Below are positions 42,533-53,048 of a stretch of DNA of 64,000 nt, piece after piece (position 1 is the stretch's first letter; every line of letters begins with the position of its first letter). Under the pieces are notes generated by a model. The model worked only from the letters and a program-made list of their open reading frames with translations, ran no database searches and was not told the DNA's origin. The position numbers were made by a program, and so were the translations under genes. This DNA is from Ulvibacterium sp. (GTDB lineage Bacteria; Bacteroidota; Bacteroidia; Flavobacteriales; Flavobacteriaceae), in NCBI RefSeq assembly GCF_028285715.1, contig NZ_JANQOO010000021.1, positions 310,001 through 374,000 of the forward strand, given 5' to 3'.

Positions 42533-44920
42533 TTAGAACTTCCACCATTTTTTTATGGATTTATTATAGCCGTAGCCATATTTTCCTCCATATCCCAAAT
42601 TGGAATCGTTAACTCCATTTACGATGAAAGATAATCCATTAAGTTTGCCCTCTTTATAAAGTCTAAGAGGATGCTCCAATACTTTCATTTCCGTCATTCC
42701 CGCTCTCGTCACATATAAAATCCGATCTGCATATTCACTTATCAATAGCGTGTCGGTCACTACCATTAATGGCGCTGTATCTACGATAATATAATCATAC
42801 TGTAAGGACATGCATTCCAATAATTCTTTCATTCGGCCGTTCATCAAAAGTTCTGCCGGATTAGGTGGAATTTTTCCAGAATAGATTACATCAACCGTTT
42901 GATCATAAGCCAACATGGGAGAAATGATATCTTTTCCCTCCAAATTTTGATTTACCAAGTATTCGGTAAGTCCGTTGCCTTCTTTGTTCCTTGTAGCCCT
43001 ACCTAATTTGTCAACATTCTTCCCGGAATAGAACTGATATATTTTTGGATTTCTAATATCGCCTCCAATCAACAATACCTTTTTATCTGTATTTGCAAAA
43101 ATCATAGCTAAATTAGAGGCTACCAAAGTTTTGCCTTCACCTGAGACACTGGAAGTTACATAGACAATGTTGGCTCTATTCTCTTTTTTATTTTTGGATT
43201 TTAGCAGATAGTCGAGATTGGTCCTTAGGATACGTAAAGATTCCGCCAATACTGTTCGCTCCCCTGGTTTCACCAGTTTGCTTTCCTTTTTAGAAATTTT
43301 AGGGAGTTCGGCTAATACAGGAATATCCCCAGTCAATTTTTCCAAACCAATCTTGTTATGAACTTTGTTGTCCAATAAAGAATTTACATATATTACGGAA
43401 AATGGCACCAATAATCCAAGAAGTAAAGAAGCCAATAGTACAAGTTTCTTTTTCGGGGAAATTGGAAATTCACTTACGGCATAGGCATCATCAAGTATGT
43501 TGGACTTTGGTTCGGAAGATGCAAACGCTATCTGTGATTCCTCGCGTTTTTGCAACAAATATAAATATAGGGATTCGGTAGTTTCTTGCTGCCTTGATAT
43601 ATCCCTAAGAGCACGTTCGTTTTTTGGAGCTGAGTATATTCTTGAATTGATTCTGGATAATCGACTACTGAGATCATTGACTTGGAGGCCCAAACTATTG
43701 GTCATACCATCTAAACTTGTTCGCATGCTACGTTTAAGTCCGTCCAATTGTTGGTCCAAATTTACAATTATCGGATTTTTGTCATTGGAACTCTCTAACA
43801 GGCGCTTCCTTTCCAGAGCCAATTCATTATATCTCTGGGTGGTTGTTGCTATCGAACGGTCTTCCAGTCCAATATTCGAGGGAAGTAAATCATACCCGTC
43901 ATCATTATCAATAATGTTCTTCATTGAAGAGGCAATATCCAATTGTATGGATGCATCTTGCAACTGTTGTTGATTTTGAGCCCCAAGATTTAAATTAAGG
44001 TTGGTTTGAGTGGCAATGTCAGTTAGACCCCTATCCGATTTAAACTCTACGGCCGATTCATCCGCGGTGGTCAAACTAGATGAAATTTGAGCTATTCTAT
44101 CATCTATAAATTCAGATGTTCTATCGGCAAGGGCCTTTTTATCGTCAACGGCATTTTGGTTATATATTGATATTAAAGTGTTAATGATATCTTGCGCCCT
44201 AGGAACGATAGCATCGTTTAAGGAGAGTGTAAGAATCTTGGATCTATGATTCTCAACTGTGATTTCCAGAGCTTTTTGATAATTTGCCGCAACAGTGGAT
44301 AAAGGATTGACAGATACTACATAATTTGTCCCAAACTTGTGAGAGTCTACATTATTTGGGGTTACAATGATATCTCCGACCGGAGAGGAAATTGTTTTTC
44401 CATACGAATGCAGTGTGGTCGGGCCCTTGTCGTCTTCAGCATATTCAAAAGTTGTTTTCGATGACAACGTAATGAAGAAACCTGCTCTTGAATTATGGAC
44501 AAGGGAATCCGGAGCAAGAAAATTTATGTTGAATGGAGGGTCTGGATTACGATAAATAGGGGAATTCTTAATATTACCTAAAGCGGTAATATTTATGTTG
44601 AGCCCTAATTTCTCCACTAAGGCGATTAGGTTAGATCTTGATTTAATAATCTCGATTTCATCCTCTATTTCGATGCCTCCCTCACCTAAGATGCCCAAGT
44701 CCTCAAAAACATTAAGCTGGGAGGATCCTTGATTATTGTCCAATATTTGAATTTTAGCTTGTACAGCGTATTGCGGGACAGCATAACGGATATAAATGAA
44801 TCCAAATATTAAGGCCATTAATCCCGATATTACAAACCATTTCCAGCTTTTTAGATACGGTTTCAGAATTTCTCTATAATCAGGACCTTCTTGAGAATGA
44901 TTTAAGGGCTTCGAACTCAT
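42533..44920 (-). CDS. wzc: Wzc-like polysaccharide co-polymerase and tyrosine autokinase
   Basis: A 795-residue inner-membrane protein. It has a Wzz domain at the N-terminus with TM1 near residue 35, a long coiled periplasmic region, GNVR-type region and TM2 near residue 490, and a C-terminal BY-kinase. Walker A is SSVSGEGKT (to 598), Walker A' is VLLIGGDIRNP with Gly where the first Asp usually stands, and Walker B is IIVDTAPL. The tail has a Tyr cluster (777, 781, 783, 785) for autophosphorylation. It controls chain length and export with Wza, 26 bases upstream; CpsB is the likely phosphatase. Confidence 0.93.
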   Translation of the reverse strand: MSSKPLNHSQEGPDYREILKPYLKSWKWFVISGLMALIFGFIYIRYAVPQYAVQAKIQILDNNQGSSQLNVFEDLGILGEGGIEIEDEIEIIKSRSNLIALVEKLGLNINITALGNIKNSPIYRNPDPPFNINFLAPDSLVHNSRAGFFITLSSKTTFEYAEDDKGPTTLHSYGKTISSPVGDIIVTPNNVDSHKFGTNYVVSVNPLSTVAANYQKALEITVENHRSKILTLSLNDAIVPRAQDIINTLISIYNQNAVDDKKALADRTSEFIDDRIAQISSSLTTADESAVEFKSDRGLTDIATQTNLNLNLGAQNQQQLQDASIQLDIASSMKNIIDNDDGYDLLPSNIGLEDRSIATTTQRYNELALERKRLLESSNDKNPIIVNLDQQLDGLKRSMRTSLDGMTNSLGLQVNDLSSRLSRINSRIYSAPKNERALRDISRQQETTESLYLYLLQKREESQIAFASSEPKSNILDDAYAVSEFPISPKKKLVLLASLLLGLLVPFSVIYVNSLLDNKVHNKIGLEKLTGDIPVLAELPKISKKESKLVKPGERTVLAESLRILRTNLDYLLKSKNKKENRANIVYVTSSVSGEGKTLVASNLAMIFANTDKKVLLIGGDIRNPKIYQFYSGKNVDKLGRATRNKEGNGLTEYLVNQNLEGKDIISPMLAYDQTVDVIYSGKIPPNPAELLMNGRMKELLECMSLQYDYIIVDTAPLMVVTDTLLISEYADRILYVTRAGMTEMKVLEHPLRLYKEGKLNGLSFIVNGVNDSNLGYGGKYGYGYNKSIKKWWKF

Positions 44921-44946
44921 TTAATATTCATTTATAGGTCAATTTC

Positions 44947-45723
44947 TTATGAACGGGTAATCAAAATAATAGTCGAAGTAATTAAAATTGAGGCGATTGA
45001 AATGGCAATAGTAGTCCTTTGATCCAGACTCGTAGCAGAAATCCCAGATTTGTTGGGTTCTACATACACCACATCATTCTGAGTAAGATAATATACTGGA
45101 GACTTTACTACGTTCTTTGAAGTAAGGTCAATACGCGTATAAACTTTGGTACCGTTAAAATCCCGTATTACCAAAACATTGGTTCTGACACCCCTAATCG
45201 TCAAGTCGCCAGCAAATCCCAATGCCTCCAATATGGTGATTTGCTCTCCGTTAACGGGGTAGGTTCCTGGCCTTAACACCTCTCCTAAAACGGTAACCGT
45301 ATAGTTCCTTAGTCTAATATTTATGATAGGATCCTTCAGATACTCCGATAATCTTTCTCTTAGAAGTATACGCAGTTCATCCGGAGAAAGCCCTTCCACT
45401 TTTAATTTACCGATAACTGGAAAATCAATCTCCCCTGCCTGATCCACTAAGTAATTCACTTGTTCCGGTTGACCTCCCATTCCTGGCATACCCCTGAACA
45501 AATTAAAAGGGCCACTGGCTTCAGGGTTTAACGAAGAAACATGAATATCTATAAGATCATCTACCTTGAACTTGGATATAAATCCACTGTTGTTTACCAA
45601 GGTCTCAAAGTCGCCAGTGTCCTGAAAGTATACCACCTCCTTCCTGGAAGCACAGGAGGCAACGAATATTGCAATGACACAAAAAAGGAAAACGACTCTG
45701 ATAGAAATACCTGTCTTTAGCAT
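44947..45723 (-). CDS. wza: Polysaccharide export outer-membrane lipoprotein (Wza-like)
   Basis: A 258-residue lipoprotein (lipobox VASC, Cys24). It contains the poly_export domain (FKVDDLIDIHVSSLNPEA, NYLVDQAGEIDFPVIGKLKV) and one SLBB domain (YTVTVLGEVLRPGTYPVNGE). A C-terminal hydrophobic helix (TIAISIASILITSTIILI) may cross the outer membrane as in Wza, though it is short compared with the E. coli protein. It forms the export channel partnered by Wzc. Confidence 0.92.
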   Translation of the reverse strand: MLKTGISIRVVFLFCVIAIFVASCASRKEVVYFQDTGDFETLVNNSGFISKFKVDDLIDIHVSSLNPEASGPFNLFRGMPGMGGQPEQVNYLVDQAGEIDFPVIGKLKVEGLSPDELRILLRERLSEYLKDPIINIRLRNYTVTVLGEVLRPGTYPVNGEQITILEALGFAGDLTIRGVRTNVLVIRDFNGTKVYTRIDLTSKNVVKSPVYYLTQNDVVYVEPNKSGISATSLDQRTTIAISIASILITSTIILITRS

Positions 45724-45771
45724 TAGATAACTTTATTATTGGTTAAAGCTTCGCAAGTTAATGGATTTATT

Positions 45772-47712
45772 TTAGGATTCCACAACTTTTAAGGATGTAG
45801 CGTTCCCCACTTTTGAGTTCTCTTTTTCGTCCAATTCACAAAGCTTGGAATTTTTGGATATATATTCCGGTACAATGCTTTTCATAAGTCTAACCGTGTT
45901 TTTACTGAAGAACATATTGGTAATACAAAGTTCATCTATCTTGGACCTAAGATCAATGTAATCCAATTCTCGTGTTTTACTTATTTTGATTTTTTTATGA
46001 TAGGTAGGCAATGTATTCTCGCCATTGGCCAATAATTCCTCATACAGTTTTTCGCCTGGCCTCAGCCCTGTAACTTTTATATCAATATCCTCCGGGTAAC
46101 TCAATCCGGATAACTTAATCATATTTTTTGCCAAGTCGTAGATTTTGACCGATTCCCCCATGTCAAAAATAAAAATTTCACCACCCTTGCCCATAGCACC
46201 CGCTTCCAAGACAAGTTGTGAAGCTTCGGGAATGGTCATGAAGTATCGGGTAATCTCCTTATGGGTAAGCGTTATTGGACCCCCATTTTCAATTTGTTTC
46301 CGGAACAAGGGAATTACAGAACCATTGGAACCCAAAACATTTCCAAAACGTGTTGTAATAAATTTGGTATCGTTTTCTTGTTGCAAACAACTCACATAAA
46401 TTTCGGCTATTCGCTTACTTGCCCCCATCACGTTGGTGGGATTAACCGCTTTATCTGTGGATATAAGCACAAACTTTTCAACATTATGATTAAGTGCTAG
46501 ATCAGCAATAGTTTTTGTGCCTGCTATATTAATTTTTATGGCCTCATAGGAATTATATTCCATCAAAGGCACGTGTTTATAAGCGGCGGCATGAAAAACG
46601 ATATCAGGTTTGTATTCCTGAAAAATACTGTTCATCCTATTTTTATCCCGTACATCTCCAACCAGTGGAACAAAATTATGATGCCCTTTTTGCTTCAACT
46701 CCTGTTGCAAATCATAAAGTGCTGATTCCGCTTGGTCTATAATTATAAGAGAACTATAATTATAATTACATATTTGTCTAACTATTTCGCTGCCTATGGA
46801 ACCCGCACCGCCAGTGACAAATATTACTTTGTCTTTCACTTCCTCGCGTATCTTAGAGTTTGCAATATCAATAGGTGCCCTATTCAATAAATCCTCGATC
46901 TGGACTTTTTTGATTTGAGAGGCTTTTAATTCACCATTTATCCAATCTTCAACCGGAGGGACTATTTTTACCAACACTGGAAAATCTACCAACCCCTCGA
47001 GCAAGCTCTTTAGTCTTTTGTGATCTATATTCTGGATACAAAAGATTATCTCGGCAATACCCTTCTTCCGAATAAAAGCTTCTGTTAGGACTTCCGGGGC
47101 ATAAACACTGACACCATTGATCAGTTTTCCAATCTTTTTCTTGTCCCTGTCAATATAACCGATAACCTTAACATTACTTTTGGAGTGGTTGGTAATAGCA
47201 CCGTAAGTTAGTATTCCGGATTCCCCAGCACCATATATCAAAACGTTTTTGGTCGAGTTGAAGCTACTTTGACTTATTAAGTTCTGATACATCGTTTTAA
47301 AGATGTACCTGGAAGAAACCAATGCGATAAAACTTAATAAACTGTTGTAAATTATTATGGATAGAGGAATGGTAAAATCATCAACCAATTGAAACTTTCT
47401 ATTCGCCAGAATCAAAAAAATTGACAAAATACTCGCTAGACATACAGCGTTGAAGATGTTATAAACATCCCGTAAACCAGTATGCCTTACTACCCCTTTA
47501 TATGAGCCTACTAGTAAAAATGAACATAGTGCTATTAAAGACACCCATGGCAACTGCACGAACAACATATCTACGTCGAAATCAAAAGTAAGATTAAAGC
47601 GGATAAAATAAGACAGTACAAAGGAAATGGCCACGATAGCAATATCAATTCCCAATACCAACCATTTGGAAGCAAATCTTTCAACTGTACTGGTTAGATA
47701 GTTTTGTATCAT
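45772..47712 (-). CDS. pglF: Membrane UDP-GlcNAc 4,6-dehydratase (PglF/WbpM/CapD-like)
   Basis: A 646-residue protein with four N-terminal membrane helices, a CoA-binding-like Rossmann segment (NVLIYGAGESGILTY) and a C-terminal extended SDR domain (VIFVTGGAGSIGSEIVRQIC, VFHAAAYKHVPLMEYN, LISTDKAVNPTNVMGASKR). TDK replaces the usual Tyr triad, as is normal in this long family. It converts UDP-GlcNAc to the 4-keto-6-deoxy sugar for PglE. Its ATG overlaps the PglE stop by four bases. Confidence 0.92.
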   Translation of the reverse strand: MIQNYLTSTVERFASKWLVLGIDIAIVAISFVLSYFIRFNLTFDFDVDMLFVQLPWVSLIALCSFLLVGSYKGVVRHTGLRDVYNIFNAVCLASILSIFLILANRKFQLVDDFTIPLSIIIYNSLLSFIALVSSRYIFKTMYQNLISQSSFNSTKNVLIYGAGESGILTYGAITNHSKSNVKVIGYIDRDKKKIGKLINGVSVYAPEVLTEAFIRKKGIAEIIFCIQNIDHKRLKSLLEGLVDFPVLVKIVPPVEDWINGELKASQIKKVQIEDLLNRAPIDIANSKIREEVKDKVIFVTGGAGSIGSEIVRQICNYNYSSLIIIDQAESALYDLQQELKQKGHHNFVPLVGDVRDKNRMNSIFQEYKPDIVFHAAAYKHVPLMEYNSYEAIKINIAGTKTIADLALNHNVEKFVLISTDKAVNPTNVMGASKRIAEIYVSCLQQENDTKFITTRFGNVLGSNGSVIPLFRKQIENGGPITLTHKEITRYFMTIPEASQLVLEAGAMGKGGEIFIFDMGESVKIYDLAKNMIKLSGLSYPEDIDIKVTGLRPGEKLYEELLANGENTLPTYHKKIKISKTRELDYIDLRSKIDELCITNMFFSKNTVRLMKSIVPEYISKNSKLCELDEKENSKVGNATSLKVVES

Positions 47713-48836
47713 TTTAGGGCAAGTTTAATGATTTCAACTATTCGCTCCAAATCCTCAAAGAGCAGATTGGAGCTACTAGGTAAACATAGTCCTGTTTGAA
47801 ATAAGTCTTCGGAAATACCATTCGTAAAGTTAGGTTGTCCTTTAAAAACCGGTTGCAAATGCATCGGTTTCCACAGTGGTCTAGATTCGATGTTCTCATT
47901 TTCCAAAGCCAACCGAATTCTCTCGCGAACCTCGTATGAGGGGGTCAATATGCAACTCAGCCATCTATTGGAGAACATCCCATCCGGCTCGTTAAGAAAT
48001 GAAATTCCGTCCAAGTCGCGCAATGCTTGTAAATAGTATTCATAATTTCTTCGTCTTGCTTTGACCCTCTCGTTCAAAACTTGCATTTGCCCTCTACCAA
48101 TTCCAGCCAACACATTGCTCATGCGATAATTGTGACCAATTTCGGAATGTTGGTAATGAACCGCTTTGTCTCGAGCCTGGGTCGCCAAGAAAACGGCCTT
48201 ATCCCTATACTCTTTGGTTTTGGACACCAAGGCCCCACCTCCTGAGGTAGTTATTATCTTATTGCCATTAAAAGAGAGTATTGAGATATCACCAAAAGTT
48301 CCGCATTTGCGATCCTTATAGGTACTGCCAAGAGCCTCGGCACTATCCTCTAAAATAGGAATTTGATACTTTTCGGCCAAAGTGTGAATTTCGTTAACTT
48401 TATAGGGCATTCCATAAAGATGCACCGCCACTATGGCTTTAGGTTTCTTACCCGTTCGAATTCTCTCCTTAATTGCTTCTTCCAGAAGTTCAGGACATAT
48501 GTTCCATGTCTTGCTTTCACTATCAACAAAAATGGGCCGGGCACCTAGATAGGTAATTGGATTAGCGGACGCGGAAAAGGTAAAACTTTGGCAAAGCACC
48601 TCATCACCGTTGCTTACGCCTAATAATTTAAGTCCAAGATGGATTGCCGCTGTCCCAGAGCTCAAGGCCGCAACATGAGCTTCTTCTTGGAGGTAATATT
48701 CCAAATCGCCTTCAAAACCTGTCACATTTGGACCCAATGGAGCAATCCAATTGGTTCTAAATGCCTCATCAACGTAGTATTGCTCACTACTTCCAATATG
48801 AGGTGAAGAAAGCCAAATCTTAGTCAGTGTTTCCAA
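47709..48836 (-). CDS. pglE: UDP-4-amino-sugar aminotransferase (PglE-like), TTG start
   Basis: A 375-residue DegT-family aminotransferase: KIWLSSPHIGSSEQYYVDEA at the N-terminus, SSGTAAIHLGLKLLG, SFTFSASANPI, LEDSAEALGS, and the PLP Lys in SFNGNKIITTSGGG. It adds an amine at C4 of the PglF product, giving the substrate of PglD. The start is TTG 48836: no ATG is available and an in-frame stop lies three codons upstream. It is the first gene of a - strand operon (pglE-pglF-wza-wzc) and the functional counterpart of the broken copy after pglD. Confidence 0.9.
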   Translation of the reverse strand: METLTKIWLSSPHIGSSEQYYVDEAFRTNWIAPLGPNVTGFEGDLEYYLQEEAHVAALSSGTAAIHLGLKLLGVSNGDEVLCQSFTFSASANPITYLGARPIFVDSESKTWNICPELLEEAIKERIRTGKKPKAIVAVHLYGMPYKVNEIHTLAEKYQIPILEDSAEALGSTYKDRKCGTFGDISILSFNGNKIITTSGGGALVSKTKEYRDKAVFLATQARDKAVHYQHSEIGHNYRMSNVLAGIGRGQMQVLNERVKARRRNYEYYLQALRDLDGISFLNEPDGMFSNRWLSCILTPSYEVRERIRLALENENIESRPLWKPMHLQPVFKGQPNFTNGISEDLFQTGLCLPSSSNLLFEDLERIVEIIKLALK

Positions 48837-48873
48837 AAACAGTTAGGTTATAGTTCAACTACGATTTCATCAT

Positions 48874-48902
48874 CAAAAGTAACCATAGTTTCATTTATAC
48901 AA
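48874..48902 (-). promoter_or_regulatory. Promoter of the pglE-pglF-wza-wzc operon
   Basis: On the - strand TTG, 18 bases, TACTTTTG: a full match to the Bacteroidota -33/-7 consensus with near-ideal spacing. The predicted start leaves about 30 bases before the TTG start codon. Confidence 0.6.
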
Positions 48903-49044
48903 TCAAAAACGGGTTATAATTCGTTTAAGAATTGAAAAACATCGGCTAAAAGACTTTTTTGGTACTTAAATCTCAATTTTTTGAACCTGAATCTATAACT
49001 TTCCTAAAATGCTCCAAAAAATACTTTTCATCGATAATATATTA

Positions 49045-49073
49045 TTGGATATAGAGTTATTTACTAATCTTTG
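49045..49073 (+). promoter_or_regulatory. Candidate promoter of the ugd operon
   Basis: TTG (49045-49047), 17 bases, then TAATCTTTG (49065-49073), one base longer than TAnnTTTG. It lies 23 bases before the ugd ATG and is divergent from the pglE promoter. Confidence 0.45.
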
Positions 49074-49095
49074 CAATCAAAAGTTGTAAACATCA

Positions 49096-50493
49096 ATGAA
49101 AAAAATTACTGAAATTTGTTGTATTGGAGCAGGTTATGTAGGTGGGCCGACTATGTCGGTCATCGCTAATAGATGCCCGGAGATTAATGTCACTGTGGTA
49201 GACATTAATCAAGACCGTATTGATGACTGGAACCATGTGAACCTTGAGAATCTTCCGATATACGAACCGGGACTCAGGGAAATAGTTGCTCAAAGCAGGG
49301 GAAAAAATCTTTTCTTTTCTACAGAAATTGATAAGGCCATAGACAAGGCACAAATGATTTTCATTTCAGTAAATACGCCTACGAAAACCTATGGCAAAGG
49401 AAAGGGACAAGCTGCTGATTTAAAATACATAGAGCTTTGTGCAAGAAATATAGCCAGAGTAGCAAAAGATGACAAAATCGTTATTGAAAAATCAACGCTA
49501 CCCGTCCGGACCGCCCAAGCTATTAAGAACATACTTCAGAATACTGGTAATCAGGTAAAATTTGAAATACTTTCCAATCCAGAGTTTTTGGCAGAAGGCA
49601 CGGCTATTAACGATCTGTTAAACGCCGATCGCGTACTTATTGGAGGAGATGACACGCCATCAGGGCAAGAGGCTAAGGATGCCTTAAGCTCAGTTTATGA
49701 GCGTTGGCTTCCCAAGGAAAAAATCCTACAGACCAATGTGTGGTCCTCAGAACTGTCCAAACTGGTGGCCAATGCCTTCTTGGCTCAACGTGTATCTTCA
49801 ATCAATTCTATATCCGCATTGTGTGAAAAAACAGATGCAAATATTCAAGAGGTAGCCCGGGCAATTGGTTTTGATAGTAGGATAGGCCCCAAGTTTTTAA
49901 AGTCATCCGTTGGGTTTGGCGGCTCTTGTTTTCAAAAGGACATTCTTAATCTGGTTTACATAGCTAGGAATTATGGACTGCATGAAGTAGCGGATTATTG
50001 GGAACAGGTAATCCTAATGAACGATTATCAAAAGCGACGTTTTGCAGATAATATCGTGACTACTTTATATAATACGGTTTCTGGAAAAAAATTGGTGTTT
50101 TATGGTTGGGCCTTTAAAAAGGACACCAACGATACAAGGGAATCTGCCGCCATTTATGTCGCGGATGCCCTTTTGGAGGAAAAGGCTGAGATTTTGGTGT
50201 ATGACCCCAAAGTTTCCGAAAAGCGTATTTATGCCGACCTTGACTATTTAAACACCCGAGAACCAGAAGAGAACAGACGTTTGCTCAAAGTGGTCAAAAA
50301 ACCTTATGAGGCCTCTAAGGATGCACATGCCATTGTAATTCTTACAGAATGGGATGAATTTAAGGGTTATGATTGGCAAGGGATTTTTGACAACATGTTG
50401 AAACCAGCATTTGTTTTTGACGGAAGACGCCTATTGGATACTATCAAGATGAACACCATTGGTTTCAAATATTATAAAATAGGGCAATCATGA
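49096..50493 (+). CDS. ugd: UDP-glucose 6-dehydrogenase
   Basis: A 465-residue enzyme that oxidises UDP-glucose to UDP-glucuronate. It is of the longer, eukaryote-like UGDH type: [52 protein letters not shown] and the catalytic Cys in [15 protein letters not shown] overlap with the following epimerase gene shows they are made together and that UDP-GlcA is passed on. Confidence 0.95.
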   Translation: MKKITEICCIGAGYVGGPTMSVIANRCPEINVTVVDINQDRIDDWNHVNLENLPIYEPGLREIVAQSRGKNLFFSTEIDKAIDKAQMIFISVNTPTKTYGKGKGQAADLKYIELCARNIARVAKDDKIVIEKSTLPVRTAQAIKNILQNTGNQVKFEILSNPEFLAEGTAINDLLNADRVLIGGDDTPSGQEAKDALSSVYERWLPKEKILQTNVWSSELSKLVANAFLAQRVSSINSISALCEKTDANIQEVARAIGFDSRIGPKFLKSSVGFGGSCFQKDILNLVYIARNYGLHEVADYWEQVILMNDYQKRRFADNIVTTLYNTVSGKKLVFYGWAFKKDTNDTRESAAIYVADALLEEKAEILVYDPKVSEKRIYADLDYLNTREPEENRRLLKVVKKPYEASKDAHAIVILTEWDEFKGYDWQGIFDNMLKPAFVFDGRRLLDTIKMNTIGFKYYKIGQS

Positions 50494-51515
50494 ACATATT
50501 GGTGACCGGGGCAGGCGGGTTTATCGGGTACCACGTTTGCCAGAAACTTCTTGAAAACGACCACACCGTAGTTGGAATGGACAATATTAACGACTACTAC
50601 GATGTACGGTTGAAATATGACCGGCTTGCCCAGTTGGGCATTGATCAAAAATCTGCCGAGAAGCTCAGCCATAAAGTTCAAAGTAAAATCTATCCGTCAT
50701 TTTCCTTTATACGCCTAACTTTGGAAGATCGACACAATTTATCCTCGCTTTTCAAAAAAGAAGCTTTTGATACCGTGTGTAATTTAGCGGCCCAAGCTGG
50801 GGTACGCTACAGTTTGAAGAATCCAGAGGTTTATGTGGATAGTAATGTTGTAGGGTTTTTGAATATTCTGGAAAACTGCAGAAATTATGGCATAAAACAC
50901 TTGGTATATGCTAGTAGTTCCAGTGTTTATGGCAAGAATGAAAAAGTACCGTTCAAAACCTCAGATTCGGTTGACCACCCAATAAGCTTATATGCCGCTA
51001 CAAAAAAAAGCAATGAACTGATGGCCCATACCTATAGCCATTTATACGGTTTTGCGACTACGGGCCTGCGCTTTTTCACTGTTTACGGTCCCTGGGGCAG
51101 GCCGGATATGGCCATATTTCTTTTCACGGATGCTATGGTAAAAGGCAACCTCATCAAGGTATTCAACAATGGCAACATGGAACGAGATTTCACCTATATT
51201 GATGATATCGTTGAAGGAGTTGTTCGTATCATTGAAAAGGACACCAAAGAAAGAATCATGAATAGCGAACAATACAAGCTCTATAATATTGGAAACAACA
51301 AGTCGGTAAAACTACTGGATTTTATTGAGGCTATAGAATCAAGCCTAGGGATTACCGCCAAAAAAGAGATGCTTCCCATGCAACCCGGGGATGTTACCGC
51401 TACCTGGGCCAATGTAGATACACTACTTGCGGACTACGATTATAGGCCCAATACGCCCATTAAAACTGGTATAAAGAAATTCGTGGATTGGTACAAAGGT
51501 TATTATGGTATGTAA
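50490..51515 (+). CDS. UDP-glucuronate 4-epimerase-like SDR enzyme
   Basis: A 341-residue extended SDR epimerase: [60 protein letters not shown] and [23 protein letters not shown] and [13 protein letters not shown] are hallmarks of UDP-GlcA 4-epimerases. It makes UDP-galacturonate from the product of the overlapping upstream dehydrogenase. Confidence 0.9.
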   Translation: MNILVTGAGGFIGYHVCQKLLENDHTVVGMDNINDYYDVRLKYDRLAQLGIDQKSAEKLSHKVQSKIYPSFSFIRLTLEDRHNLSSLFKKEAFDTVCNLAAQAGVRYSLKNPEVYVDSNVVGFLNILENCRNYGIKHLVYASSSSVYGKNEKVPFKTSDSVDHPISLYAATKKSNELMAHTYSHLYGFATTGLRFFTVYGPWGRPDMAIFLFTDAMVKGNLIKVFNNGNMERDFTYIDDIVEGVVRIIEKDTKERIMNSEQYKLYNIGNNKSVKLLDFIEAIESSLGITAKKEMLPMQPGDVTATWANVDTLLADYDYRPNTPIKTGIKKFVDWYKGYYGM

Positions 51516-52004
51516 AAGTCCATATTTTTTTGGGCACCGCAAAAGTTTAAGACATTTCTACCGGTCTTCAACTACCTTCATTGAACTCATTTGAAATCTA
51601 TAGTATAGCCTGTCTTTAATAAATGTTCACTTATTTTTCAACTTAATATATTGAGGGACAAAGGAAAGGGATGTTCGCTTAAGTAGAATGACATAAGCTT
51701 CGGAATTAGCTGGTCATACGAAAATTGCTCAATTCAAATTTTTGCCAATTACTGGGGAAAAGGGTGAAATCCTTTTCTTTTAAAGTAGTAGATATGGTGT
51801 TTACACTAACATTTTACATCTTTGTTGCCAATAGTTAAGGGATTAAGATTCCTTGATAAGGTATTGGTATTTGAAGCAGTGGGCTAAAATTCGAATAATG
51901 GTCCCCTTGGCGTAACAAAGTTCGGCAAGATTTCTCGAACGCATTCTACATAACGGAAGAATGGATTATTAGTAAAAATAGACGACATACAATAAAGATT
52001 ACTT
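51516..52004. other. Spacer between epimerase genes
   Basis: 489 AT-rich bases with no convincing gene. On the - strand a 34-codon frame (51884-51988, beginning MSSIFTNNPFFRYVECV) is open and protein-like but has no recognised match and faces the upstream operon. No clear terminator or promoter pair was seen. Confidence 0.25.
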
Positions 52005-53003
52005 ATGCATTTAAAATATCTTGGTCTTGACCCCACATCTCTTGTTTTGGTCACCGGAGGTGCTGGATTTATAGGATCTAACCTTTGTGATGTCCTCTTG
52101 GAAAATGGTAATCGGGTACGCTGTCTTGATAATTTTGCTACTGGGAAAAGAGAAAATATTGAGCAATTACTGTCCAATCCTAATTTCGACTTATTGGTAG
52201 GAGACATTAGAGATTTAAAAGATTGTCACAAAGCTTGTACCGGTGTGGACTATGTCTTACATCAAGCAGCACTGGGTTCCGTTCCCCGCTCCATCAATGA
52301 TCCCATAACGAGTAATGCCGTAAATGTGTCAGGCTTTCTGAATATGCTGTCTGCGGCTAGGGATGCAAAAGTTAAGCGTTTTACGTATGCGGCGAGTTCA
52401 TCTACTTATGGAGATTCCAAAAACATGCCGAAAATTGAGGAGGTTATCGGTAAGCCATTATCACCGTATGCCATAACTAAGTATGTAAATGAGCTTTATG
52501 CCGATATTTTTAGCAAAACCTTTGGCATAGAAACTATAGGTCTTCGCTATTTCAACGTTTTTGGTAGGAAACAAGACCCTAATGGCGCTTATGCTGCAGT
52601 GATTCCTAAATTTGTTATGCAGTTAATGAAACATGAATCCCCAACAATCAACGGAGATGGTAGCTATTCCCGAGATTTTACCTACATAGATAATGTATTG
52701 GAAATGAATATCCGTTCAATGCTTGTTGACAAAAAAGAAGCGGTGAATACGGTTTACAATGTGGCTTATGGGGAACGAACCGATTTAAATGAACTCGTAA
52801 CCCTGCTGAAAGAATATCTGAGTGAATTTGACACTAAAATAGCGGGTATACCTGTAAAATATGGTCCTAAACGTCAGGGTGATGTCCCGCATTCCCTAGC
52901 ATCCATAGCCAAAGCCAAACGGCTTTTGGGATATGATCCTCAATTTGACATTAAAACAGGTTTGAGGGAGGCGGTGGGTTGGTATTGGGAAAATCTAAGG
53001 TAG
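52005..53003 (+). CDS. UDP-HexNAc(A) 4-epimerase (TviC/WbpP-like)
   Basis: A 332-residue extended SDR enzyme: LVTGGAGFIGSNLCDVLLEN, CLDNFATGKRENI, HQAALGSVPRSINDP, AASSSTYGDS and SPYAITKYVNELYAD. GSVPRS and RYFNVFGRKQDPNGAYAAVI match the WbpP/TviC group, which interconverts UDP-GlcNAc/GalNAc or their uronic acids. The next gene encodes the partner 6-dehydrogenase. Confidence 0.9.
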   Translation: MHLKYLGLDPTSLVLVTGGAGFIGSNLCDVLLENGNRVRCLDNFATGKRENIEQLLSNPNFDLLVGDIRDLKDCHKACTGVDYVLHQAALGSVPRSINDPITSNAVNVSGFLNMLSAARDAKVKRFTYAASSSTYGDSKNMPKIEEVIGKPLSPYAITKYVNELYADIFSKTFGIETIGLRYFNVFGRKQDPNGAYAAVIPKFVMQLMKHESPTINGDGSYSRDFTYIDNVLEMNIRSMLVDKKEAVNTVYNVAYGERTDLNELVTLLKEYLSEFDTKIAGIPVKYGPKRQGDVPHSLASIAKAKRLLGYDPQFDIKTGLREAVGWYWENLR

Positions 53004-53048
53004 TTCTCTTTGGTCATTTCTATGTCCAATGAAAAATAATTGGAAAAC

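Noticed and set aside
51884-51988. 34-codon - strand frame with protein-like sequence
   Set aside because: Plausible codons but no homology recognised, no ribosome-binding site or promoter seen, and it faces the surrounding operon. Left as a note in the spacer entry.
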